DNA from: Proteles cristata cristata
Lineage: Eukaryota; Chordata; Mammalia; Carnivora; Hyaenidae
Length of the DNA: 64,000 bases
Direction of reading: 5' to 3'
Assembly: GCA_017311185.1 (NCBI GenBank)
Contig: JAESUZ010000132.1
Span: forward strand, 682,001 to 746,000
The position numbers and the translations under genes were made by a program. This document shows, one piece after another, positions 54,455 to 63,564 of the stretch. The notes under the pieces were generated by a model. That model saw nothing but the letters and a program-made list of their open reading frames with translations. It was not told the DNA's origin and did no database searches. The number at the start of each line of letters is the position of its first letter. Position 1 is the stretch's first letter.

Positions 54455-54619
54455 GGAACCTTTAGAAAGCAGAGATGGCCCAAGTCTCTCCCTCGAGTCC
54501 CTGAGGGGCCCTGCTGCCACCTCCCGCAGCCCCAGGCCTCACACCCTGGAGGACACCCACACGGACAGGGAAGCCCCACCACATGTTCAGGAAGGCAGTC
54601 ATGGCACCATAACTGCTCA

Positions 54620-54985
54620 AGAAAATGTTATTCAGACACTTGTTAAAACAGTAAGGAAGATTTCATTTAAGGCTATTGCTATAGGTATCAAAACTGTTAC
54701 AATAGGGGAGGGAGCTGGGGCTCCACTCCAAACACAAGAACAGGTGGGGATTTGCAGTCAAGGAGCAGGTTGGAGGGTGGCCATTTCTAGGAGGGAACAT
54801 CAAGGCCAGGGACGTCTCGCTCAGCCCACTGCACAGGACTCTTGCTGAAGGCAGCCAGGGCTTCAGATACCAGGGGCATGGTTCTCGCTACTGTAACTGG
54901 GCTGTACAGGCCCAGCAAGGAGGGGCCAAGGTGAAGGCCTGGTTCAGAAGAGAGCTCAGAGGAGCCTGACTCAAATGTGGTCACA
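54620..54985 (-). mobile_element. Possible LTR, antisense (same family as 48530-48965)
   Basis: 'acttgttaaaacagtaagga', 'tttcatttaaggctattgct' and 'atcaaaactgttacaatagg' look like the complement of an ERVL-like LTR 3' part (spaced AATAAA-like and TTTTAACAAGT-like blocks). It shares a 'TTNATT-GGCTATTGC' block with 48555-48582. Family not named. Confidence 0.4.
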
Positions 54986-55199
54986 GAGAGCCTCTGCGCC
55001 TCACAGCCACTTGGTTGCAGAGGGTCCCAGAGCTACTGTGACGGCACGAGAACTCATTTCCCTTCATGGGAGACTGCAAGGAGGGGCGAAAGGAGACAAT
55101 CTGGATGCCAATCAGACACAAGTGTTAGTCCTGACACCGTACCCCCATCTGTCGGCAGAGCACCCAACAGGCCAGCCCTGACTCCATCCTCTCACCGGA

Positions 55200-55590
55200 G
55201 GGGGCAAAATGCCAAAGACTCACCTTCCCAGCCTCGTTGCAGCTGAAAGCAGGCTCATGACCCAGTTCTAGCCACCAAAAGAGAAGGACAATTCTCCCGA
55301 GTGACTTTTAGGAAACACTTTCCTGTCAGGATGAAGAGAGGAAAGACACCATGCCTGCTACCGAGGCAGTCACCCCCTGAGAGGAGACGGCAAGCCTGAG
55401 GGCAGGAAGCATGGTGGCGGTGGAGAGAGAGGACCTGGGTCTTTGGGGACTTCGCTGAGCTGCTCCACCACCCCCTGAACGCTCTACACCCAGACTTCAT
55501 AATGAGGTGAGACAATTAAGTGGCTCTTTGATGCGAGATAGTCTTTGCGGATGTTCTACAACTTGCAGCCCACGGCATTCTTTTTGGGTT
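55200..55590 (+). mobile_element. Possible LTR-type repeat (MaLR/ERVL-like)
   Basis: 'gctcatgacccagttctagc', 'taggaaacactttcctgtca', 'gaggacctgggtctttgggg', 'ataatgaggtgagacaatta' and 'acaacttgcagcccacggca' follow the order of a common old mammalian LTR-like repeat as I remember it. The name is uncertain. Confidence 0.5.
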
Positions 55591-55593
55591 TTT

Positions 55594-55837
55594 AAAGTTT
55601 ATTTATTTTGAGGGGCGCCTGGGTGGCTTAGTCGGTTAAGCATCTTGACTTTCGCTTAGGTCATGATCTCGCGGTTCGTGGGTTCGAGCCCCGCATCGGG
55701 CTCTGTGCTGACTGCCAGCTCAGAGCCTGGAGCCTGTTTCAGTCTGTGACTCCCTCTCTCTCTGACCCTCCCCTGCTCACGCTGTCTCTCTCTCTCCTAG
55801 AAATAAATAATAAAAAAAAAAGTTTATTTATTCTGAG
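55594..55837 (+). mobile_element. Young-tier felid CAN-SINE inserted in another SINE
   Basis: AAAGTTTATTTATTTTGAG (55594-55612) and AAAGTTTATTTATTCTGAG (55819-55837) flank it; these 19 bp are the tail of the inverted SINE that follows. The body has 'ctttcgcttaggtcatgatc', 'ctgactgccagctcagagcc', 'gtttcagtctgtgactccct' and 'tctcctagaaataaataata'. CpGs in the B box area are intact. Confidence 0.96.
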
Positions 55838-56020
55838 AGAGAGAGTGCACGCACACGAGAGTGGGAGGGGGAGGGGCAGAGAGAGGGAGAGAGAATCCCA
55901 AACAGGCTCTGCACTGTCAGCACAGAGCCTGACGCAGGGATTGCTCTCACAGACTGTGAGATTATGACCTAAATTGAAATCAAGAGTCAGACACTTAACT
56001 GACTGAGCCACCCAGGGGGC
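55819..56020 (-). mobile_element. Felid CAN-SINE, inverted, host of the 55613 insertion
   Basis: 'gtttatttattctgagagag' tail-side, GA-rich middle, 'gcactgtcagcacagagcct' and 'gactgagccacccagggggc' head. Its left tail (from 55594) was cut by the young SINE. Confidence 0.94.
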
Positions 56021-56136
56021 CTCAAAGCCTTTCTAATACCCAGCTGTGCTAGAATTTGTAAAGAATATAGAGACAGCTAAACCTGGGTCTTGTCCTTCTA
56101 TTCTAAAAGTTTACAGTCAAGGTGGGGAAACTAGTC

Positions 56137-56139
<3 letters not shown>

Positions 56140-56182
<43 letters not shown>
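56140..56182. repeat. (TG)n microsatellite, pure
   Basis: About 21 uninterrupted TG units, likely polymorphic. Confidence 0.95.
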
Positions 56183-56183
<1 letters not shown>

Positions 56184-56224
56184 CAATGTCCTTCCAAATT
56201 AGACAACTTAGCATATAGACAAAT

Positions 56225-56640
56225 TTTAAACTGAAAGTAATAACAATTCCACTCCTGGGCATTTTTCTTCAGCAAGTCCAAAGATATCTACTGAATTATA
56301 TCCCATGATAAAGAAAAGGCAGTCATACCCTAAATGTTCAACAATGAGGGGTGAAGTTACAGCCCAGAAATGTATATTGTGAGGTCCGTCAACATGACGC
56401 TGCTGACCTACAGTTAATGAAGGCGTTCTCTAGGCGATAATCAGAAATAAACAGATTATTATCTTGATATTCTATAAATCCCCTTAAGCAGAAAAACATC
56501 TCTGAGTCTAGGTAATATGTGAAGCTAGCAGTCAGGAGTGATTATCACCATATGGTAGAATTATTAATTTTTATTTTCTTTATGCTTTTCTGTAACTTTG
56601 GTATTTGATGCAATGAACACATATTTCTTTTATAATAGTT
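56225..56640 (+). mobile_element. Old L1 (L1M-type) 3' fragment
   Basis: 'aacaattccactcctgggca', 'aatgttcaacaatgaggggt', 'gcttttctgtaactttggta' and 'atgaacacatatttctttta' are an old L1 3' region in sense order. Confidence 0.7.
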
Positions 56641-56641
56641 C

Positions 56642-56942
56642 CACCAATGTTTAGTAATGTAGCTGATTAGTAAGACTATAGATCTAATAGAGCACAGTGG
56701 AGAGCTTTTGAACATCTACCATGTTCATGTTACCATGTAACATCTACCGTGCAGAACAGCATGGCATGAGGAGGTAGGATGGAGAATGCCAAGAACAGAT
56801 CCACAGTCCCACATGCAGTTCATGGCTTCAAAGACCAAGTGCCTATGTGAGGAACTAAGACACACACAAGTGAAATGGCCCCATCCAGTTCAGGGAGCTG
56901 TAGGATAATTGTGATATATTCTAACCTCCCCAATGATATGAT
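56642..56942. other. No recognised element
   Basis: Apparently single-copy. A short 'accatgt..catctacc' duplication near 56714-56750 is visible. Confidence 0.4.
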
Positions 56943-57378
56943 AGATATTTTTTATTATTTTTAATGTTTATTTATTTATTTTTGAGGGAGAGAGAGAGAG
57001 AGAGAATGTGAGCAGGGGAGGAGCAGAGAGAGAGAGAGAATCCCAAGCAGGCTCTGCACTATCAGTGCAGAGCCTGATGTGGGGCTCGAACTCATGAACC
57101 ATGATATCATGACCTGAGCTGAAATCAGGAATCAGACACTACACCAACTGAGCCATACAGGTGCCCCATACATATATTTTTTAATGTTTATTTATTTATT
57201 TTGAGAGACAAAGAGTATGAGCAGAGGAGGAGCAGAGAGAAGTGGAGAGAGAGAATCCCAAACAGGCTCCATCCACCCCGTTGGCACAGAGCCTGAGGCA
57301 GGGCTCCATTCACGAACTGTGAGATCATGACCTGAACCAACGTCAAATGCTTAACTGACTGAGCCACCCAGGTGCCTC
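56943..57378 (-). mobile_element. Two inverted CAN-SINEs in tandem
   Basis: Copies at about 56957-57167 and 57180-57378, same orientation, separated only by an AT-rich 'catacatatattttttaatg' linker. The left copy is bounded by ATAGATATTTTTTA (56941-) and a similar ATACATATATTTTTTA after its head, as expected if it landed in the tail of the right copy. Both have the 'gagccacccaggtgcc' type of head. Confidence 0.9.
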
Positions 57379-57379
57379 T

Positions 57380-57770
57380 ATAATTCAAGCCTTGTAAATA
57401 GCTTCTAAAAAAAATGCTTTCAGGCCTTTTAAGTTTTGCACAGGAACTGTTTGCAAAGTCTGATTTGACACTCTGTCTATAATACAGAACCTAATTCACA
57501 CCAAAGCCCTTTGAATTTCTCAGCGGCATAAATACATCAGTGGATCTCTCAATTTCTAGAATACTTCCAAATCATAAATACTGTTATCAGCTGAAACTCT
57601 GTGATACTCTGATCAGTTCATTACTTACATGGTGTGACTCCGATGGTCCCAGCACTACACCTTAATTCCCGAGTTTGACCCTCTTTGTCTGTTTCCCAGG
57701 ATATTCTAGCAAAATCGGTAGCATTCCGGCATCCCTTTGACGGGAATAGCATTAAAAAAAACTAAAGTTA
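57380..57770. other. No recognised element
   Basis: Apparently single-copy; nothing recognisable. Confidence 0.45.
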
Positions 57771-57774
57771 CATT

Positions 57775-58310
57775 TAACATTTGAGTACAGAGGAAGATGG
57801 TGAAGGCTGGCAGAAGACGTCACCCTAAAATATGCCACCTTAGCATAAAGACTATTTTGAGCTAAAGACACTGTAAGAACAACAGATGCAGAAAGGTCAT
57901 CGTGACCTCTCCTTTTTTCCTGAAGGCAGAAGTTAATGGTTCCATGTGAAGGATGCCTCCCTACTCTGGGTGGAAAGAAACATTATCATCACCAGAGATG
58001 GAGGGTGGAGGCAGAGAGAAATCTGTACCAACAGACCTTGTTAAATAACTTTTATCTTCCTTTAGTCTCCCTATATATTCTAGTTACTTTTCCATAATCG
58101 CTACTCTTTGTTCAATCTAGTCTATAAGCAGTTAGTCCAGTCTGCCCTTGGGTCTTCACTTTCTTATGGAAACTCCCATATACATGCAAAACCCTGTGAA
58201 TGCTTTTCTCTTTATCTGTCTTACATCAATTTAACTCTCAGAAGTAGCCAGAAACCCCGAGAAGGTAGTTATGCCTCCCCTACTCTGCCCTACGTTTATT
58301 TACTAAAACT
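57775..58310 (+). mobile_element. ERV1-type LTR fragment
   Basis: 'atatgccaccttagcataaa', 'gactattttgagctaaagac', 'ctataagcagttagtccagt', 'tgggtcttcactttcttatg', 'gcttttctctttatctgtct' and 'tcaatttaactctcagaagt' follow the order of an ERV1 LTR U3-R-U5. The polyadenylation signal is mutated. It is a non-coding relic, and no internal retroviral genes were seen next to it. Confidence 0.65.
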
Positions 58311-58521
58311 GTTGGTTGGATGGACTGAGCCACCCAAGATCGGTTTAATATTGATTCATCTCACACTCTTATGGTTGCCTCTGACTCTGAACTGCTTCTG
58401 CTTCGAATTCTTCGACTTTAGGAATCACCCTGCCATCCTGCTCATGTGACCAGTGCTCCACCTACCAAACCAGGTATTGGCCTCAAACCATTTCCCCAAT
58501 GTGCACAGGGGCAGGTATGCT

Positions 58522-58589
58522 TGTGTGTGTGTGTGTGTGTGTGCGCGTGCGCGTGTGTGTGTGCGTGCACGTGCACGCGTGCACGTGTG
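58522..58589. repeat. (TG)n/(CG)n alternating purine-pyrimidine tract
   Basis: 68 bp of strict pyrimidine-purine alternation, starting as TG repeats and changing to TGCG, CGTG and CACG steps with many CpGs. It contains small palindromes such as GTGCACGTGCAC. This composition is prone to left-handed Z-DNA. Confidence 0.95.
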
Positions 58590-58714
58590 GACACAGTTAT
58601 GTGTTGAAGGTTCTACTAAAAATTGGTGTATGGCCCTCCCACCCCAAATCTGGGAACTGGGTTCTCTCTTTTGTTGCTTGGATACCTTTTGGCCAGTGCC
58701 TTGCTACCTCAACT

Positions 58715-58855
58715 TCTTCTTTATTCATTCAGTCAACAAATACTCATTGAAGGCCTACTATGTGCCAATCACTGTGCTAGGTGGTAGGGAGGAAAAACAG
58801 TCATGGTCCCTAACTTAGGAGCTCACAGTCTCTTATCAAAGACAAACCTTATTCA
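58715..58855 (-). repeat. LINE-2 3' terminal fragment
   Basis: 'tcattcagtcaacaaatact', 'gcctactatgtgccaatcac', 'tgtgctaggtggtagggagg' and 'taacttaggagctcacagtc' are the reverse-complement L2 3' end. Confidence 0.88.
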
Positions 58856-59053
58856 GGGGCACCTGGGTGGGGTTAGTTGGTTGAGTGTCTGATTCTTGAT
58901 TTCAGGTCAGGTCATGGTTGCAGGGTTGTGGGATCGAGCCCTGTATTGGGCTCCACGCTGAGCATGGAGCCTGCTTAATTCTCTCTCTACCACTCTCCCC
59001 TGCTTGCACGTACTATCTCTCTAAAAAAAAATTAGAAAGACAAACCTTATTCA
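58838..59053 (+). mobile_element. Felid CAN-SINE (oldest tier) with perfect 18 bp duplications
   Basis: AAAGACAAACCTTATTCA is identical at 58838-58855 and 59036-59053, although the SINE body is in the oldest tier ('gattcttgatttcaggtcag', 'cacgctgagcatggagcctg'). It lies at the edge of an L2. Confidence 0.95.
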
Positions 59054-59064
59054 AAGAATGACAC

Positions 59065-59255
59065 CATCAAATATAGTACCTCTAAGTGCTTTTTCCTAAC
59101 TTCTTACTCTGAAATATTTTAGACTCACATAGAAATTCTACAGAATTCCTGTGTACCCTTTGCCCAGCTTCCTTCAATGATAATATCCTACATAATTATG
59201 GTACAATGATCAAACATAGGAAATTTACATGGATACAATATTATTAACTAAGCTA
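59065..59255. mobile_element. Possible L1-derived fragment
   Basis: 'gaaatattttagactcacat', 'tgtgtaccctttgcccagct', 'taatatcctacataattatg' and 'ggatacaatattattaacta' form a well-known mammalian interspersed pattern that I associate with old L1. Strand and family are uncertain. Confidence 0.5.
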
Positions 59256-59259
59256 AGGC

Positions 59260-59695
59260 CCTTACTAAATTTCTCTAAGTGCTTTCTATTACATTAATTC
59301 TTCTGGGCACCTGACTGGCTCAGTCAGTTGAGCATCAGACTTCGGCTCAGGTCATGATCTTAAGGTGCATAGGTTTGAGCCCTGCATTGGGCTCTGTGCT
59401 GACAGCTCAGATTCTATGTCTCTCCCTCTCTCTGCCCCTCCCTCTCCCACTTGCACTTTCTCTCTCTCTCAAAAATAAATAATAAAAACATTTAAAAACT
59501 TATTACATTAATTCTTCAATAGTTACAACAATCATAGGAAGAAAATACTATCATCATTCATTGTATAGATGCAGAAACTGAGATTCAGAATAGTTATAGT
59601 TTGCTGAAGATCCCAGTTTGCCAGAGGCAGAGTGAGGGACGCAAACCCAGCATGGCTATAAGGGGTCTGCTCCTCATTGTTGAACTGCACTGCCT
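59260..59695 (-). repeat. MIR SINE split by a CAN-SINE
   Basis: The left part ends 'taagtgctttctattacatt' at the duplication. The right part (59518-59695) reads 'gatgcagaaactgagattca' and 'gccagaggcagagtgaggga'. Rejoined, it is a reverse-complement MIR. Confidence 0.82.
59287..59517 (+). mobile_element. Felid CAN-SINE with perfect 17 bp duplications
   Basis: TATTACATTAATTCTTC is identical at 59287-59303 and 59501-59517. Middle-tier body ('gacttcggctcaggtcatga', 'gctgacagctcag') with a short deletion of 'gcctggagcctgcttc'. Confidence 0.96.
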
Positions 59696-59699
59696 ATTA

Positions 59700-60710
59700 A
59701 TGTGCGCCCAGCCAGCCAGAGCAGGTTTTCTTGTTCAAATCTGAAGAAACTTACTACCCTAGCCCTACAAGAAAACGGCTAAGAAGGTAATAGAACTTGT
59801 AAGGCTGAGATGCCATCTTTAGAGCCAAAACATTTGCTTCCAACATCAAAGTTTGCTTCCATAGCATAGGCTTCCCAAAGGAAGTTACTATTGCAAGGAA
59901 TGCAGATGAAACAATGTTCTCTGGGCTAACAAAGGCTGACTTTCAAACATTTCCCTCCTGGTGGAAAATAACTTTAGTTAATACATTTTGGCTCTCCAAA
60001 GGAAGTTTCTTTGTTAACAAACTGTAAGAAATGCAGGTGCAGTTAAGGCACAGCCAAAACAAAGGCTTCAGAAAACATGGACTTCCTCTCAAAATCTAAC
60101 CATTTCCAATTGTCTCATTCCCATGTAACTCAAACCCAAGTGAAATATGCCTTCATGAGTCCATCTACAGCCGAATCATTTGAGATTAGGTTGGGTGTGC
60201 TCTCCTCTTCCTCTGACTACAAGCAGATAGCCTGCCCCTTTGGAACAGCTTACCTTCTGGATTTTGCAAAGCAGAAGGCAAAAGACCTTCTAGTCAATGC
60301 CTCCTTCACTATTTGGGGGTGAAGGTAGGGGGCAAGAACTAAGGAAATGTAGTGAAGAGCCATGTCCTACATTGGGAGTAGCAAAGGGCAGAAGAGAGCC
60401 CCCTAGCCTGTAATGGGGAGAATGGCACCTCTTTCTGACAAGATCTGAAGGGACATTATGGTTATCTGGTGAACCTAGGGGTGCTGAGCCCCAGGCACCA
60501 AGGCTTCTCAAGTGTCCCTTGCCCCAACGTGGCATAGGGGCAGAGGCCTAAAGGGAACAGGTAACTGAGACACAGAGGTCTCAGAGTGGCCAGTAGGATG
60601 GAGTCTGGTGGAGTATTTCAGATGATGCTTCAGTGCTTAAGGTTTTAAGATCTTTGTGTAACCTGCAAAAGGTGGGGTGCTGTGGGGAAGACACAATAAC
60701 CACTGATATT
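59700..60710. other. Unassigned 1 kb with a diverged internal duplication
   Basis: No named repeat. A segment near 59867-59940 ('cttcccaaaggaagttacta'..'ctaacaaaggctgac') resembles 59989-60070 ('ctctccaaaggaagtttctt'..'aaaacaaaggcttca'). The 81-codon frame at 60077-60322 has no recognisable product. Because an LTR follows, this could be LTR or retroviral internal sequence too decayed to recognise. Confidence 0.35.
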
Positions 60711-60711
60711 T

Positions 60712-60878
60712 GGGGCGCCTGGGTGGCTCCATCAGTTAAGCACCTGACTCTTGATTTTGGCTCAGGTCATGATCTCATGGTTGTGAGATCGAGCCCCACG
60801 TCGGGCTCTACACTGGGAATGGAGCCTGCTTGAGATTCTCTTCCTCTCCCCCCTCCCACAGAATATTAATTAATTAAA
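60712..60878 (+). mobile_element. Felid CAN-SINE (oldest tier), short
   Basis: 'ggggcgcctgggtggctcca' head, 'gactcttgattttggctcag', 'gatcgagccccacgtcgggc' and 'gggaatggagcctgcttgag', then an abrupt AATTAATTAAAAC tail. The flanks CAATAACCACTGATAT (60694-60709) and AACAACCACTGAAAT (about 60879-60893) look like a decayed duplication. Confidence 0.92.
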
Positions 60879-60889
60879 ACAACCACTGA

Positions 60890-61285
60890 AATCTAACTTC
60901 CCTGAGTAGGGGAAGGGTTAACATTAGGCAGGGAGAGATAAAGGACTTTGAGGGAGGGAGGATGCAGCTACAAGCGGGAGGCTGAAGAAGCGGCCGCGGA
61001 GTTTGGGGAAAAAAGGAAAATAAGGTAAACATGTTCCAGACCTGCCTGGGCTAGATGCCATGGGTGGAGTCTCACAAACGTTCTGATAAGGTCCCAATAA
61101 AAAGCCAAGGGCAAAAATCCTCAGCGGCTCCCCAGTTGGGACCCCTCTCACCCTTGAGAGCTTTATACTTTTCCTCCATAAACTCTATTGCTTTGCTCAC
61201 TCTCTATTTTCCATGAAATTCATTCTTCGGCTCCGTGGGACAAGGACCAGCGTCCCTCCTCCTCTCCTGTGACACCACCAATTCA
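60890..61285 (+). mobile_element. ERV1-type solo LTR
   Basis: 'gaggctgaagaagcggccgc', 'ataaggtcccaataaaaagc', 'tacttttcctccataaactc' and 'tattgctttgctcactctct', then 'cattcttcggctccgtggga' and 'caaggaccagcg', follow the U3-R-U5 order of ERV1 LTRs, with a polyadenylation-type AATAAAA. No gag, pol or env sequence recognised nearby. It is non-coding. Confidence 0.65.
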
Positions 61286-61384
61286 ACAGGTTGGATGAAC
61301 CCAAGCTGACTTTGATAATACAAAGAATGTCATATTCTGGCACCACTGAGTTTGTGGACTAATGTTCACAGCAACCATATCCAC

Positions 61385-61502
61385 CCATCCCTTTGTTCAT
61401 CTGACAAATAGTTACTAAGCTTCCACTGTGTGTCATACACAGAGATGAGACTTGAGGACACGGTGGCTCCCTAGACTTCTGCACTCAAAGATGTCCACTC
61501 TA
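61385..61502 (-). repeat. LINE-2 3' terminal fragment
   Basis: 'ttcatctgacaaatagttac', 'taagcttccactgtgtgtca' and 'gaggacacggtggctcccta' match the reverse-complement L2 3' end. Confidence 0.7.
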
Positions 61503-61639
61503 AACCAAGGAGAGGCCACCACAGTGTTGCTGATGGTAAGAGATGGTGCCAGGACGCGGTACAGGCATCATATATGACCCAGACGGCATTCGTATTCTTT
61601 CACTGTTAAGTTATGCAACAGGGGTCAAGTTTCAAAATT

Positions 61640-62290
61640 ACCCATCTAGGGATGTCCAATAACATTACCATGGATGAATGCCATGATTTTGCTAGAATAA
61701 CGTTCATCTTGCCCCATCTTGTTATAATACCAAAACCGTAAAAATGGCAAAAATATATAGTTAGTTAAATATATTACAATACATCTACTCTTTGGAACAC
61801 TATAAAAAATTATAAAGCTCCAAGCAAAAATGATCATGTGTTTGTAATAACGACATAAATGTAGATATGTAAACATGTATCACATACACAGAACACATGG
61901 GCACCAGGAAGATATGCAATAATATATCAGAAGTAGTTATTTCTGCCAGGGTTGTGTATGACCTTCAGGGCCTTAGGCACTGTGGCCTTCATAGACTCCT
62001 TCCCTGACAAAAAGAAATTAAAAATTATATTTCATACTGGCATTGGTATTAAGATGAGTAGGGCCCAGGCAGGACTCATTGTTACATGTTCCTTATTATT
62101 ATATTCATTTTTTCTTCTCATTTTAAGAGAAATAAGACTGAAAATATTCAAAGGCCCCAGGCTCTGTGCTTCCGGGGGCCATCAGATGCATTGGCCCTCA
62201 TTTCTGAGTAATGGGATTATCTGATTTTTATTTCCTTTTTGCCTACCTGTGTTTTCTGAATTTTCAATACCTAAGATTTATTCTTTTATT
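61640..62290 (+). mobile_element. Old L1 (L1M-type) 3' end
   Basis: 'tattacaatacatctactct', 'aaattataaagctccaagca', 'gtagatatgtaaacatgtat', 'caccaggaagatatgcaata' and 'gtgttttctgaattttcaat' are an old L1 3' end in sense order. Confidence 0.75.
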
Positions 62291-62291
62291 A

Positions 62292-62762
62292 TAACGAAAA
62301 ACCATCTGAATAAGACATTGGTAGACATAAATAAATGGCCCATTGTATGTACTGCCAGCACACAAAACTCAGAGCAAATGCAGCTTCTGGGGGTGATGCC
62401 CTCCAGGACTTCCTGCTAGAACCAGCCCACACGATGAAACCTCCGGAGTTCAGAACGAAGCAGCTCTCTGGCTTGCCCCAGAGAATGGGCCCCTAAGATG
62501 ACACCATTGACCCGCATGGGCTCTATTTCTCCAGGGGTGGAGCTGGTTTGTCATGTTCCAGCCACACTCTCTGGCCCAGTGTGACAAACATTTTGACAAG
62601 GAGGGCAGGCTTGGTAACTGTGCAGAGGTACTAGCTGGCCCTTATACGTCCCATTCATGATACCAGTGCATCACACACTGGGACTCCTTGCCAAACTGTG
62701 ACGTTTGCCAAAACTTAATAGGTTTGATTTTATAAAGTGAGCCTTTCAAGTATGGATTTTTA
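62292..62762. other. No recognised element
   Basis: Apparently single-copy; nothing recognisable. Confidence 0.45.
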
Positions 62763-62767
62763 GTTTA

Positions 62768-63345
62768 TACATTCATTTATTTATTCACATGTTTAATGAA
62801 TATTGATTAAGCATCCCCTCTGGGCAGGCACAATTCTTAAAGCAGGTGACACAATGGTAAGCGAGACAGACACAGTCCCTGTTCTCATGTTGCTGGAAGG
62901 AGAGATACTGAGCAGGCTGCAGAGATGCTGGAAAAGAGAGAAGCAGTGGGTGTGTTGAGAACGTATAGCAAGGGGACTGCACCCAGTCTGTGGAGTTGAG
63001 GAGTTGAGCCTTCTGAAGGAATGAAAGTTTAAACCCAGACATGGAGTGTAAGTAGGTGTGCACCAAACGGGGAGGGGGCGGGGGAGGTCAGGAGGAGAAA
63101 CAGTGTACCAAAAGAATGCCCAGAAGCTAAGACTAGCGTCTGTGAGTCCTAAGGAGTTGAAGACATCCCAAAGGGTTGACGAGTGTGGCAGAAGATTGGG
63201 TGAGAGCGGCAGACAGTAGCCAGATGTGAAGGACCATTTTGGGAGCTGGGACTACGTCCTTACTCCGACGGGAAGCCATCTCAGAGCCTTCAGCAAAGGA
63301 GTGCTTTGGTGCCGTGTGAAGAATGGATTGTCTAAAACTCCAGCT
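62768..63345 (-). repeat. LINE-2 3' region, long fragment
   Basis: Reverse-complement L2: 'cattcatttatttattcaca', 'gtaagcgagacagacacagt', 'ccctgttctcatgttgctgg' and 'gacgggaagccatctcagag', with 'gtgaagaatggattgtc' at the far end. About 580 bp is retained. Confidence 0.85.
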
Positions 63346-63562
63346 TTGGCCCTTGGGTCACTGGTAATGGCTGTCTTATCGTGTGAACCCCAGGATCAGA
63401 CTTACTCCAACCTAGTCTAAACAACTGAGAGAAACAGAGATGTGCACGCTCTCCATCCCAGCCTTCAGAACCACACAAACAAGGAAAACTTCAAATAAAA
63501 TGGGGCGTGGGAGGAATCCCTCACTGCCTTACATACTAGAGCTTGGTAATTCTTGATTCTTC
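63346..63562. other. No recognised element
   Basis: Apparently single-copy; nothing recognisable. Confidence 0.4.
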
Positions 63563-63564
63563 TA

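Noticed and set aside
58316..58336. Sequence resembling a SINE head ('gactgagccacccaag')
   Set aside because: Only about 16 bases match, there is no SINE body on either side, and it falls at the edge of an LTR, so it is likely coincidence.
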